Positions 44,358-54,100 of a DNA stretch of 64,000 nucleotides are shown here, one piece after another. Below the pieces are notes generated by a model, which did no database searches, was not told where the DNA came from, and was given only the letters and a program-made list of their open reading frames with translations. Every line of letters begins with the position of its first letter. The stretch's first letter is position 1. The position numbers were made by a program, and so were the translations under genes. The stretch comes from Saprospirales bacterium (GTDB taxonomy: Bacteria > Bacteroidota > Bacteroidia > Chitinophagales > JADIYW01): positions 87,341 through 151,340 of the forward strand of contig JADJSS010000014.1 of assembly GCA_016711605.1 (NCBI GenBank), in the 5' to 3' direction.

Positions 44358-44488
44358 GGATATGCTGAACTCTTAGCATCTTGCATAATATTTTTTATAA
44401 ATGAAATTGAGTTTGTAATAAGTAAATTATCGTTTATTTTTACGCTTGGTTAGAGAACTATTGATAATGACAAATAAAAAATAAAAAA

Positions 44489-46192
44489 ATGGACAATGCA
44501 TCAATAAGTATGCGAAAAACAATTGGGAAAATTTTTAAATTAATTCATTTAGATAAATCTGAAGTTACTGATATTTACTTAATTGCAATTTTAGCAGGAA
44601 TTATACAGTTAACTTTACCGTTAGGAATCCAATCTATCATTAGTTTCGTTCAAGCTGGTGAAGTAAGCACTTCATTAATTATTTTAATCGTATTAGTTGT
44701 AACTGGTGTTTTTGTAACAGGTTATATGATTGTACTACAGAAAAAAATAACAGAAAAAATTCAGCAAAAAATTTATTTGCGCTATGCTTATGCTTTTACC
44801 AATCAATTACCAAAAATTGACATAAAAAGTATTCAATCTTATTATTTACCAGAACTAATTAATCGTTTTTTTGAAACAACATCTTTACAAAAAAGTATTT
44901 CAAAAATATTACTAGACATTCCAACTGCAACGCTTCAAATTGTATTTGGATTGATTTTATTATCGTTCTATCATCCAATATTTATTGCGTTTTCCATAAC
45001 ATTAGTGTTATTATTAGTTGCTATAATTTCATTAACTTTTAAAAAAGCAGTGCAAACAAGCTTAAACGAAAGTGATTATAAATATAAACTAGCTGCCTGG
45101 ATTCAGGAATTGGCGCGTGTGCTTAAATCATTCAAATATTCCAGAAACACGAATTATCATTTAGAAAAATCAGATAAACTAACGCAAGGTTATTTAGATT
45201 CAAGAACAGCGCATTTTAATGTTTTATTATTACAATATTGGACGCTCATAATTTTTAAAGTTTTAATTACTTTTTTGATGTTGTCAATTGGTGCTTATTT
45301 GTTAGTCAATCAGCAATTAACTATTGGTCAGTTTATTGCATCAGAAATTGTCATTATCACCATTTTATCATCTATCGAAAAACTGATTAGTACTATTGAA
45401 AACGTGTATGATGCTTTTACATCAGTAGAAAAATTATCAAAAATAAGTGACAAACCAATTGAAGTACATGGTAAAATAATTTTTGAAAATAATGCAGAAA
45501 ACAACATCGTATTTAAAGTACAGAATCTGTTTTTTTCTTTTGATAATAATATTAATGTACTCAATGATATAACTTTTGAAATTCACAAGAATGAAAAAGT
45601 ATGTGTTATGGGTGAAGATGGTGCTGGAAAATCTGTTTTGTTAAAATTATTAAGTGGAATTTATGCTGCAACCAGTGGCAATGTGTTGGTGCAAAATATT
45701 CCAATTCATAATTATGAACTAGAATCGTTACGTGATAAAATTGGATTACTAACAAACAAACAAGATGTTTTTGAAGGTAATTTATTGGATAATATTACCA
45801 TGGGCAATTCCATATCAACACAAACTATTTACCATATTGCAGAACAAGTTGGTTTGCTATCTTTTCTTCAGCAGCTACCGAATGGTTTGGAAACTGAAGT
45901 ACAACCTTTTGGTATACAACTTTCAACAAGTACTATCGAAAAAATAATCTTATTGCGATTATTAGTGCATAATTATTCTATTTTATTGATGGACGAACCG
46001 TGGATACGTTCTGAAGCAAACATACAAAAAACCATAATCGACTATCTATTACAACAACAAAACCAAACTATGATTATAGTTTCAAATGATATACAATACG
46101 CATCTAAATGCGATAAAATAATTTTTTTAAATAAATCTGGACATGTAGGATTTGTTGGCAATTGGAACGATTTTATAACACAAAATAAATAA
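44489..46192 (+). CDS. ABC exporter (type I secretion-like, no peptidase domain) with degenerate ATPase motifs
   Basis: A 567-residue half-transporter: six-helix membrane domain (about 30-310; e.g. IYLIAILAGIIQLTLPLGIQ) and a C-terminal ATPase domain. Walker A is GEDGAGKS (375-382) and Walker B ILLMDEPW (Asp502, Glu503). The signature is LSTST (478-482) instead of LSGGQ, the H-loop position is Asn533 in VSNDIQ instead of His, and the D-loop region (WIRSEANI) is also unusual. No N-terminal C39 peptidase. With hlyD and tolC genes one and three bases behind, this is a tripartite exporter for an unknown peptide, protein or lipid. The degenerate site suggests slow or altered ATP turnover. Confidence 0.85.
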   Translation: MDNASISMRKTIGKIFKLIHLDKSEVTDIYLIAILAGIIQLTLPLGIQSIISFVQAGEVSTSLIILIVLVVTGVFVTGYMIVLQKKITEKIQQKIYLRYAYAFTNQLPKIDIKSIQSYYLPELINRFFETTSLQKSISKILLDIPTATLQIVFGLILLSFYHPIFIAFSITLVLLLVAIISLTFKKAVQTSLNESDYKYKLAAWIQELARVLKSFKYSRNTNYHLEKSDKLTQGYLDSRTAHFNVLLLQYWTLIIFKVLITFLMLSIGAYLLVNQQLTIGQFIASEIVIITILSSIEKLISTIENVYDAFTSVEKLSKISDKPIEVHGKIIFENNAENNIVFKVQNLFFSFDNNINVLNDITFEIHKNEKVCVMGEDGAGKSVLLKLLSGIYAATSGNVLVQNIPIHNYELESLRDKIGLLTNKQDVFEGNLLDNITMGNSISTQTIYHIAEQVGLLSFLQQLPNGLETEVQPFGIQLSTSTIEKIILLRLLVHNYSILLMDEPWIRSEANIQKTIIDYLLQQQNQTMIIVSNDIQYASKCDKIIFLNKSGHVGFVGNWNDFITQNK

Positions 46193-46193
46193 C

Positions 46194-47528
46194 ATGAATA
46201 CAGACGAAAATATAAAGAAGTGGAAATCATATAATCACATTTATTTCCTTCAGCAAAAAAACAGTTTGCGTTACTTGTTTATTTTTTTATTAATTGGATT
46301 TATTGTTTTACTTTTTTCACCTTGGACACAAAATATATCATCAAAAGGTTATGTAACTGCTTTTAATATAAATGAACGAACACAACAATTGAACGCTATT
46401 ATTTCCGGTTCTATTGATAAATGGTATATAAAAGAAGGTGATTTTGTAAAGAAAGGTGATACTATTTTAAAACTAAATGAGATAAAACCTGAATACTTAG
46501 ACATGGATTTATTATCCAGAACACAAGAGCAAGTACAGGCAAAATCAGATGCTGCAGTCAATTATACTGACAAAGCAACCACTGCTAACGTTCAAGTATT
46601 GGCGTTACAAAAAGCATTAGATTTTAAACTGGAACAAATTAGTAATAAAATTGAACAAGCTCTTCGATATATTGAAATCGACAACGCAAATTTACAAGCT
46701 GCAAAAAATGATTTTGAAATTGCACAATTACAATACGACCGACAACGCAAATTATTTGATGAAGGATTAGTATCAAAAACACAATTAGAACAACGCAATC
46801 AAACGTTGCAAAATGCTACAGCTAAACTAACTGCAGCCAATCAAAAATTAGCTAATTCTAAACAAGATTTAGTGATTGCTAAATTGGAAAAAAGTGGTAC
46901 TGAACAAGATTATTATGATAAAATTGCAAAAGTAAATGGCGAAAAATTTCAATCACTTTCCAATGTTTCCACAGCACAAGGTGATATCGCAAAATTAAAA
47001 AATCAATATACCAATTACCAAAAAAGAGCCGAATTTTATTATATCATTGCACCACAAGACGGACAAATTATTAAAGTAAAAAATGCTGGTGTTGGCGAAA
47101 TTATTAAAGAATCTGAAATGGTGGCCGAAGTTGTTCCAACATCAACCAGTCGTTCGGTAGAAATGTTTATCAAAGCAGTTGATATACCTTTGGTAAGCAT
47201 TGGACAAAAAGTAAGTTTAACTTTTGATGGATTTCCTGCAATTGTTTTTAGTGGTTGGCCAAATGCATCATTTGGTTTTTTCAGAGGCAATGTTGCCGCA
47301 ATTGAAACTGCAATTAATAAAGATGGTTATTTCAGAATATTAATACGAGAAGATGCATCTTATAAAGTATGGCCAACAAATTTAAAATATGGTAGTGGTG
47401 CAAATGGAATTGCTTTATTAAAAACAGTGCCAATTTATTACGAAGTATGGCGTAAAGTAAATGGCTTTCCACCTGATTATTATAAGGCATCAACGCAATC
47501 AGATTCAAAAAACAGTGATAAAAAATAA
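46194..47528 (+). CDS. HlyD-family membrane fusion protein
   Basis: A 444-residue periplasmic adaptor: one N-terminal membrane helix (YLFIFLLIGFIVLLFSPW), a lipoyl/barrel-sandwich half (ISGSIDKWYIKEGDFVKKGD), a long alpha-helical hairpin (about 105-290, with LFDEGLVSKTQLEQRNQTLQ), the second lipoyl half (YYIIAPQDGQIIKVKNAGVG) and a beta-barrel (VDIPLVSIGQKVSLTFDGFP). It connects the ABC exporter upstream with the TolC-like channel downstream; the intergenic distances are 1 and 3 bases. Confidence 0.92.
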   Translation: MNTDENIKKWKSYNHIYFLQQKNSLRYLFIFLLIGFIVLLFSPWTQNISSKGYVTAFNINERTQQLNAIISGSIDKWYIKEGDFVKKGDTILKLNEIKPEYLDMDLLSRTQEQVQAKSDAAVNYTDKATTANVQVLALQKALDFKLEQISNKIEQALRYIEIDNANLQAAKNDFEIAQLQYDRQRKLFDEGLVSKTQLEQRNQTLQNATAKLTAANQKLANSKQDLVIAKLEKSGTEQDYYDKIAKVNGEKFQSLSNVSTAQGDIAKLKNQYTNYQKRAEFYYIIAPQDGQIIKVKNAGVGEIIKESEMVAEVVPTSTSRSVEMFIKAVDIPLVSIGQKVSLTFDGFPAIVFSGWPNASFGFFRGNVAAIETAINKDGYFRILIREDASYKVWPTNLKYGSGANGIALLKTVPIYYEVWRKVNGFPPDYYKASTQSDSKNSDKK

Positions 47529-47531
47529 ACG

Positions 47532-48941
47532 ATGCGTATTTTAATCTTTACCTGTTTTTTATTCCTTTCATTTGCATTAAAAGCAAATGATTCATTAGTT
47601 ATTCTCACTGCTGAACAATACATTAATACTATTGTAAAAAATCATCCTGAAGCTAAACAAGCAAAATTATTATTGCAAAATGCTAAAGCAGAATTACTAA
47701 GCGCGAAAGGTGCTTTCGATCCAGTTATTGCATTTAATTTTGATAATAAAACCTTAGATGGAAAACGTTATTTCCAATATATAAATCCGAGTGTGAAAAT
47801 TCCATTGTGGTACGGTATTGAATTAAAAGCAGAGACTAACAACGTGCTTGGAAATAATACAGCCAACGAACTAACGTATGGAAATTCTTCATTGGTTGGT
47901 ATTTCTTTACCATTGTTGAGTGGCTTAGTAATGAATAAAAAAATGGCAGTATTAAAACAGGCAAAAAATAATATTCAACTATCAAAACAAGAACAAATAA
48001 TTGCCATCAACGAGTTGCTTACAAGTGCCATTAAAACTTATTGGAATTGGTCTTTAAATTATCAAACCTATTTAAATTTCTCGAAAGCAAAACAAATTAG
48101 CTACGATCGTTTTTTATTCACAAAACGTTTTTATGAAGTTGGAGAACGTCCAGCAATTGATACGACAGAAGCATATACTCAATTTAAATTATTGGAATAC
48201 GAAACACAAAATGCATATTATGATTGGTTAAAGTCTACTATAGAATTAAGCTTTTATTTATGGAATGAAAATGAAGAAAATGTTTTTGTAAAAGAAAATG
48301 TAATTCCAATAAACATTCAGCAATTCAACTTTATAGATTCTTTACAACTGCCTAGTATTGCTGAATTAGAACAATTAGTTCTGAAACATCCAAAATTAAA
48401 TAGTTTAGATATCAAATTGAAAAACCTAGAAATAGAACGAAAATTAAAGAAACAGCAACTCTTGCCAACACTGAATGCTAATTATAATTTTATCAATAAC
48501 AGCTATAATTTATTTCGCAATGAATCTAACAAAAACCTGTTAGTGAATAATTATAAAATTGGTATTCAATTTAATATGCCTTTGTTGTTCAGGCAAAGTC
48601 GTGGCGAATACAAACAAACAAAAATTAAAATTGAAAACACACGTTTAGACAAAATACTTGCTGAAGCAAACATTGCTGTTAAAGTAAAAACATATTTCAA
48701 TGACATGATTGCTTTAAAAGAAAAAATAAAATTATATACTGATGCTTTTATTGGCTACAACACCTTATTAAATGCTGAAATTACTAGATTAAACAACGGT
48801 GAAAGTAGCTTGTTCTTAATTAACGCACGGCAAAATAAAGTTATTGAAGCACAACAGAAATTAATAGAATTAAAAACTAAATTTTTGGAGTACAACGCTT
48901 CCATTTATTTTATAGCTGGAAGTTGGACTGAAATAAAATAA
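47532..48941 (+). CDS. TolC-family outer membrane efflux protein
   Basis: A 469-residue protein with signal peptide (ILIFTCFLFLSFALKA), then two repeats of the OEP family: long helices with NHPEAKQAKLLLQNAKAELL and KHPKLNSLDIKLKNLEIERK, and beta strands such as IGIQFNMPLLFRQSRGEYKQ. It should form the outer-membrane channel-tunnel of the tripartite exporter. It follows the adaptor gene by three bases. It is not near any obvious substrate gene. Confidence 0.9.
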   Translation: MRILIFTCFLFLSFALKANDSLVILTAEQYINTIVKNHPEAKQAKLLLQNAKAELLSAKGAFDPVIAFNFDNKTLDGKRYFQYINPSVKIPLWYGIELKAETNNVLGNNTANELTYGNSSLVGISLPLLSGLVMNKKMAVLKQAKNNIQLSKQEQIIAINELLTSAIKTYWNWSLNYQTYLNFSKAKQISYDRFLFTKRFYEVGERPAIDTTEAYTQFKLLEYETQNAYYDWLKSTIELSFYLWNENEENVFVKENVIPINIQQFNFIDSLQLPSIAELEQLVLKHPKLNSLDIKLKNLEIERKLKKQQLLPTLNANYNFINNSYNLFRNESNKNLLVNNYKIGIQFNMPLLFRQSRGEYKQTKIKIENTRLDKILAEANIAVKVKTYFNDMIALKEKIKLYTDAFIGYNTLLNAEITRLNNGESSLFLINARQNKVIEAQQKLIELKTKFLEYNASIYFIAGSWTEIK

Positions 48942-48998
48942 CTATCCATTATTTTATTTGATGTTTGAAATATTATTTATTTAGATAAAACAAAATGC

Positions 48999-49448
48999 AT
49001 GAAAATTAAATCTGAAATAAATAGAATACTGTCTAATTATACGGTAAAAGATATTGTAATCAATCAGTATAAATCACTGCAACAACATCATACAATTCTT
49101 GATGCAATTAAAATGGTATTGTCATCACAAATCAGCATATTTATGGTTTACTTTAAAACCAATTTAGTTGGTTATATTTCGAAAAAAGGAATCATAAAAG
49201 CGATTAAAGAGAAAAAACTTACAGCATCAGTAGAACAGTATATGAATAAAGAAATTAATTATTTAGATGCTGGTAAAACATTGTTAGAAACTGAAATACT
49301 TTTTAAAACACATCAATGTCAATTGTTTGTTGTGCAAGAAGAAAATCAAATAATTGGCATACTCGATAAAGAAAACATTGAAGAACTTAAATTATTTATT
49401 AGAACCAATCAAGATAAAATTGAATTAAATCCAATAAATACTTACTAA
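48999..49448 (+). CDS. CBS-domain protein
   Basis: A 149-residue cytosolic protein containing two CBS motifs (roughly residues 15-70 and 75-135: QHHTILDAIKMVLSSQISIF, MNKEINYLDAGKTLLETEIL and LFVVQEENQIIGILDKENIE). CBS pairs bind adenosyl nucleotides and act as energy sensors. It is 57 bases after the tolC-like gene and before a shared terminator, so it may be the last gene of the exporter operon and might adjust it, but that is inference. Confidence 0.8.
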   Translation: MKIKSEINRILSNYTVKDIVINQYKSLQQHHTILDAIKMVLSSQISIFMVYFKTNLVGYISKKGIIKAIKEKKLTASVEQYMNKEINYLDAGKTLLETEILFKTHQCQLFVVQEENQIIGILDKENIEELKLFIRTNQDKIELNPINTY

Positions 49449-49509
49449 CTAAGTAATAATTTTCATTAGCAATAAATATCCAATAGTTTCATAAAACTAT
49501 TGATACTAA

Positions 49510-49539
49510 AAAAGCGATTCAATAAACTGAATCGCTTTT
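49510..49539. terminator. Bidirectional terminator
   Basis: Perfect 12-bp inverted repeat (AAAAGCGATTCA / TGAATCGCTTTT), six-base loop, A/T runs on both flanks, between the convergent CBS-protein and porin genes. Confidence 0.85.
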
Positions 49540-49559
49540 AAAAAACAAGGTAGTTGTTA

Positions 49560-50810
49560 TTAAAAAGTGTACATCACTGCAACACCTAATGTATTTTGGA
49601 TATTAGAACCACCACCTTTTCTGTTTAAAAATACTTTATCTACTGCATAATCTATACGATATTCAGGAACTACTCGCAAACCACCAACAATATTTATTTG
49701 TGCTGTTAATGTAAAATCTGTAAAGTGTTTAGATGGACCAGCAATATATGGTGTTACAAAATCTGGATTATACAAATATCCAACACGACCACCAATGCTA
49801 ATATATTGATTAATATCGCATTGACCGTAAACATATGCCAACGCATATTTATTACGCGTTACTTTATCATCTTTTAATGTTTTGTATCTATATTGATGAT
49901 ACGCAACGTTAACACCTAATTTACCTTTTTTAGATTTTCCTAATTTTATTGAACCAGTTAAATCGTACGAGTTTTTATAATTTTTATAAACAGAAGCTTC
50001 CGTAGAATCGTCTATCATATAAGATGTAGGCTCATTTCCACCAATAAAGTTTAAATAAACACCACCATTATCACCAGTATAACCAGCTTGAGCACCAACA
50101 TATTTATTTCTATCATTGTCTGATTTAGTGTCTGTATCATTAAAGAAACCTGCTAAGAAATTAAACTTACCTTTTACAAAGTTTACTTTTAAACCAGTAT
50201 GATAAAACGGACCATTTTGAAATGCCAACGAAGTAGAATAATTGAAATTATTTTGTGGCTCAATCAACTCATAACCAAAAAATGTACTAAAATTACCAAC
50301 TGTAAACTCAACCCAATCTGCTGGTGCATACGTCATGTATAATTGTTTAATAGCAATAATAGAATTTGCATAAATCGTATTATTGGCAGCTTCAGCACGC
50401 GGACCAAATCCTAAGTCTGCAACAAAGCCAACTTTTTTTATTTTTTTCTTCATGATAATGTTAATCATACCTAATTCAAAAGAATTTGCTTTTGGATAGA
50501 ACGCTCGGTTCAAAACAGCATTCGATTGTTTTCCTAAAAAGTTAGCTTGTGCATATACATCTACCGAACCAGAAATTTCAAATGGAATTTTAGATTTGAT
50601 TTTTTCTATCTTTTCATCATACTTCTCGCTAAATGTCAATTTAGGCGCAGCTGAGTCAGTTACCACTTCTGTTTTATCTAAACCTAGCTGTTTAGTTAAC
50701 ATATCCACTTTTTCTTCCAACGATTTGATTCTGTCAGCATCGGTCTGTGCGAATAATTGATTGGCCGACAACAATACTGCAACTAATAAGCATACATAAA
50801 TTTTTCTCAT
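49560..50810 (-). CDS. Outer membrane porin, BBP2/OmpL-like family
   Basis: A 416-residue protein: signal peptide (YVCLLVAVLLSANQLFAQ), a short coiled coil (DADRIKSLEEKVDMLTKQLG), then a beta-barrel with FEISGSVDVYAQANFL, VEFTVGNFSTFFGYELIEPQ, FNYSTSLAFQNGPFYHTGLK and a C-terminal strand ending AVMYTF. This matches putative beta-barrel porin-2 proteins that form outer-membrane pores. The coiled coil may link the porin to the peptidoglycan or promote trimer formation. It is a single-gene unit. Confidence 0.85.
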   Translation of the reverse strand: MRKIYVCLLVAVLLSANQLFAQTDADRIKSLEEKVDMLTKQLGLDKTEVVTDSAAPKLTFSEKYDEKIEKIKSKIPFEISGSVDVYAQANFLGKQSNAVLNRAFYPKANSFELGMINIIMKKKIKKVGFVADLGFGPRAEAANNTIYANSIIAIKQLYMTYAPADWVEFTVGNFSTFFGYELIEPQNNFNYSTSLAFQNGPFYHTGLKVNFVKGKFNFLAGFFNDTDTKSDNDRNKYVGAQAGYTGDNGGVYLNFIGGNEPTSYMIDDSTEASVYKNYKNSYDLTGSIKLGKSKKGKLGVNVAYHQYRYKTLKDDKVTRNKYALAYVYGQCDINQYISIGGRVGYLYNPDFVTPYIAGPSKHFTDFTLTAQINIVGGLRVVPEYRIDYAVDKVFLNRKGGGSNIQNTLGVAVMYTF

Positions 50811-51133
50811 AGTGTAATTTTTAAAAGTGAATAATTAATTTATTACAAGTATAAATGTCATTTTTCAATTAAACAACTAAAAATTATAAGATAATTTTAA
50901 AGTAAAAATTAATTTACATTAACAAACACAAAAAATAGTTTAGATATTTTTTATTGTAATGTATTTATTTCACATAGTGTAATTCCTTTTTAAATGAATT
51001 GTTAACTAAAATTTGAATCATTAAGATTTTCTTAAACGTTGGTTTGCAATTTTTCAACTGTATTTTCACTAATATTATATTTCAGACGTTTTCACACATT
51101 TTATTATTTCTTTTACTTTCGAATGTTTCGCTT
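50811..51133. other. Gene-free gap between divergent porin and gltB
   Basis: A 323-base AT-rich region that should hold both promoters. Near gltB, TACTTTCG (51114-51121) is a one-mismatch -7 box 12 bases before the ATG. I see no riboswitch, repeat or RNA gene. Confidence 0.45.
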
Positions 51134-54100
51134 ATGAACAACACTATAAAAAATACTGGTTTATACTTACCGCAAATGGAACACGATGCGTGTGGAATTG
51201 GATTTGTTGCTCATTTAAAAGGCGAAAAATCGCACCGTATTATTAAAGATGCATTAACCATGCTCGAAAACATGGAACACCGTGGTGCTTGTGGTTGCGA
51301 AGAAAATACAGGTGATGGTGCAGGAATCTTATTGCAAATTCCTCATGATTATTTTAAAACTGAAACCCAAAAAATTGGAATTCAATTACCAGAATTAGGT
51401 AAATATGGAACTGGTTTTGTGTTTTTTCCGCAAGATGAAAATAAGCGAAATGAGTGTAAACAATTCATAGAATCAACTGCAAAAAAATTAAACTTCACCA
51501 TTCTTGGTTATCGGAAAATCACCACAGATAATTCTCCAATTGGACCAACTGCAAAGTCTGGCGAACCTGTTATAGAACAATTATTTATTCAACCTAATTT
51601 TGACTTTAAAGAAGATATCGAACTCGAACGTAAACTTTATATTTTACGTGCACACACCGTTCGCGAAATCAACTATATTCTTGGTGGAAAAGATCAGTTT
51701 TATTATACGAATTTATCTTGTCACACAGTAATTTACAAAGGGCAACTAACTACACATCAAGTTCGTCAATACTATCCAGAATTAAATGATGAATCCGTAA
51801 AATCAGCTATAGCTATCGTGCATTCTCGTTTTTCTACCAATACATTTCCGCGCTGGCGTTTAGCTCAACCATTTAGATATATTGCACACAATGGTGAAAT
51901 CAACACCTTGCAAGGCAACTTAAATTGGATGCGCACACGTGAACATTTATTAGAATGTGATGTGTTTACTAAAGAAGAAATTGACATGTTTATGCCAATT
52001 TGTTATCGCGATCAATCCGATTCTGCTTCTTTAGATAATGTAATCGAGCTACTTTATTTAGCTGGTCGTTCTTTGCCACACGCTATTATGATGTTGATTC
52101 CGGAAGCTTGGCAAGATAACGAACAAATGGAAGACTGGAAAAAAGCATTTTACGAATACCACGATTGCTTAATGGAACCTTGGGACGGACCTGCTTCTAT
52201 TTGTTTTACCGATGGAAAATTAGTTGGCGCTACTTTAGATAGAAATGGTTTGCGTCCTTCTCGCTATGTAGTCTATAACGATGGACGCGTAGTAATGAGC
52301 TCTGAAGCTGGTGCGTTGCCAACTGAAGAAGAAAAGGTGTTGCAAAAAGGCAGACTACAACCAGGCAAAATGTTTATCTTAAACATGGAAGAAGGCAGAA
52401 TTATTGCTGATGACGAATTAAAGAAAAATATCTGCACTCAACATCCTTATCGCGAATGGTTGAATAAACATAAAATCACTTTTTCCGATTTACCAAAATC
52501 AACTATAACTATAGATAATCTATCAAAAAAGGAATTATTAGAACAACAATTGGCATTTGGTTATACATCAGAAGATGTAAATACTATTATTACACCAATG
52601 GCTGAAACTGGTTACGAACCAATTGGCTCTATGGGAACTGACACACCTTTAGCAGTGCTTTCAGATCAGTCACAAAATCTATCTAATTACTTTAAACAAT
52701 TATTTGCTCAGGTAACAAATCCACCAATCGATCCTATTCGCGAAAAAATGGTCATGAGTACTTTTGCTGTGCTTGGTGGTGCAAGTTCTATTTTGACAAT
52801 TAACGAAAATCATTGCAAACAAATTGCATTACGACAACCAATTTTATCGAATGCAGATATTGCAAAATTGCGTTACATCAACCATCCAGATTTTAAGGTC
52901 ATCACTATTCAAGCGTTGTTTTCGTCAGGTGGAAAAAAAGGTGCATTGGAACGTAGTATCGATCGTATTTGTAAAGAAGCAGAAGATGCTGTTGCAAATG
53001 GAAATAATATTATCATTATTTCTGATAAAGATGTGAATCATGATTTTGCTCCTATTCCATCATTATTAGCTGTTGGTGCTATTCATCATCACTTAATCAA
53101 TATTAGAACACGTATCGATTGTTCTCTAGTGGTTGAAAGTGGTGACATTCGCGAAGTACATCATATTGCAACACATATTGGTTATGGTGCTACTGCAGTC
53201 AATCCATATTTAGCATATCAAACTATTTATGATTTAAATAAAGACAAATTAAAACATCTTGGAAAATCAGATGAAAAATTAGCAGAAAATTTTATTAAAG
53301 CTGCTAGTAATGGTTTATTGAAAGTGTTTTCAAAAATGGGAATTTCCACGCATCAATCCTATCATGGATCTCAGATTTTTGAAATTGTTGGATTAAGCAA
53401 AAAAGTAGTGACTAAATGTTTTAATGGATCCGTTTCTAGACTAGATGGAATTGGATTTGATGAAATTGCTAAAGAAGTTTTAAAACGTCATACTTTAGCA
53501 TTTCCTGAAGTTGAAAATGTTAATAAACGCTTAGAAGTTGGTGGCGACTATCAATGGAAACGTCGTGGTGAAGCGCATTTATTCAATCCAGATACGATTC
53601 ATTTATTGCAATGGTCAACCAAAAAAAATGATTATAGCATTTATAAACAATTTGCAGAAAAAATTAATAATCAAGCAGAAAAAGCAATCACCTTACGCAG
53701 CTTATTAGAATTTGATTATACAAAAGTACAACCTATTAGTATTGACGAAGTAGAACCAGTTGAAAGTATTTTAAAACGCTTCGCAACGGGTGCCATGTCA
53801 TTTGGTTCTATTTCGCACGAAGCACATTCAACATTAGCAATTGCCATGAATCGAATTGGTGGAAAATCAAATTCTGGTGAAGGTGGTGAAGATGAAATTC
53901 GATTTGAGAAAAAAGAAAATGGAGATTGGGAACGTTCTGCCATCAAACAAGTTGCATCAGGTAGATTTGGTGTCACATCTTATTATTTAGCGAATGCTAA
54001 CGAGTTACAAATAAAACTAGCACAAGGTGCAAAACCTGGCGAAGGTGGCCAATTACCTGGACATAAAGTAGATGAATGGATTGGACGCGTTCGACATTCA

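Noticed and set aside
51044..51133. N-terminal extension of GltB from a TTG codon
   Set aside because: GltB propeptides are short, and the Met at 51134 places the catalytic Cys at residue 20; the extension lies in the promoter region.
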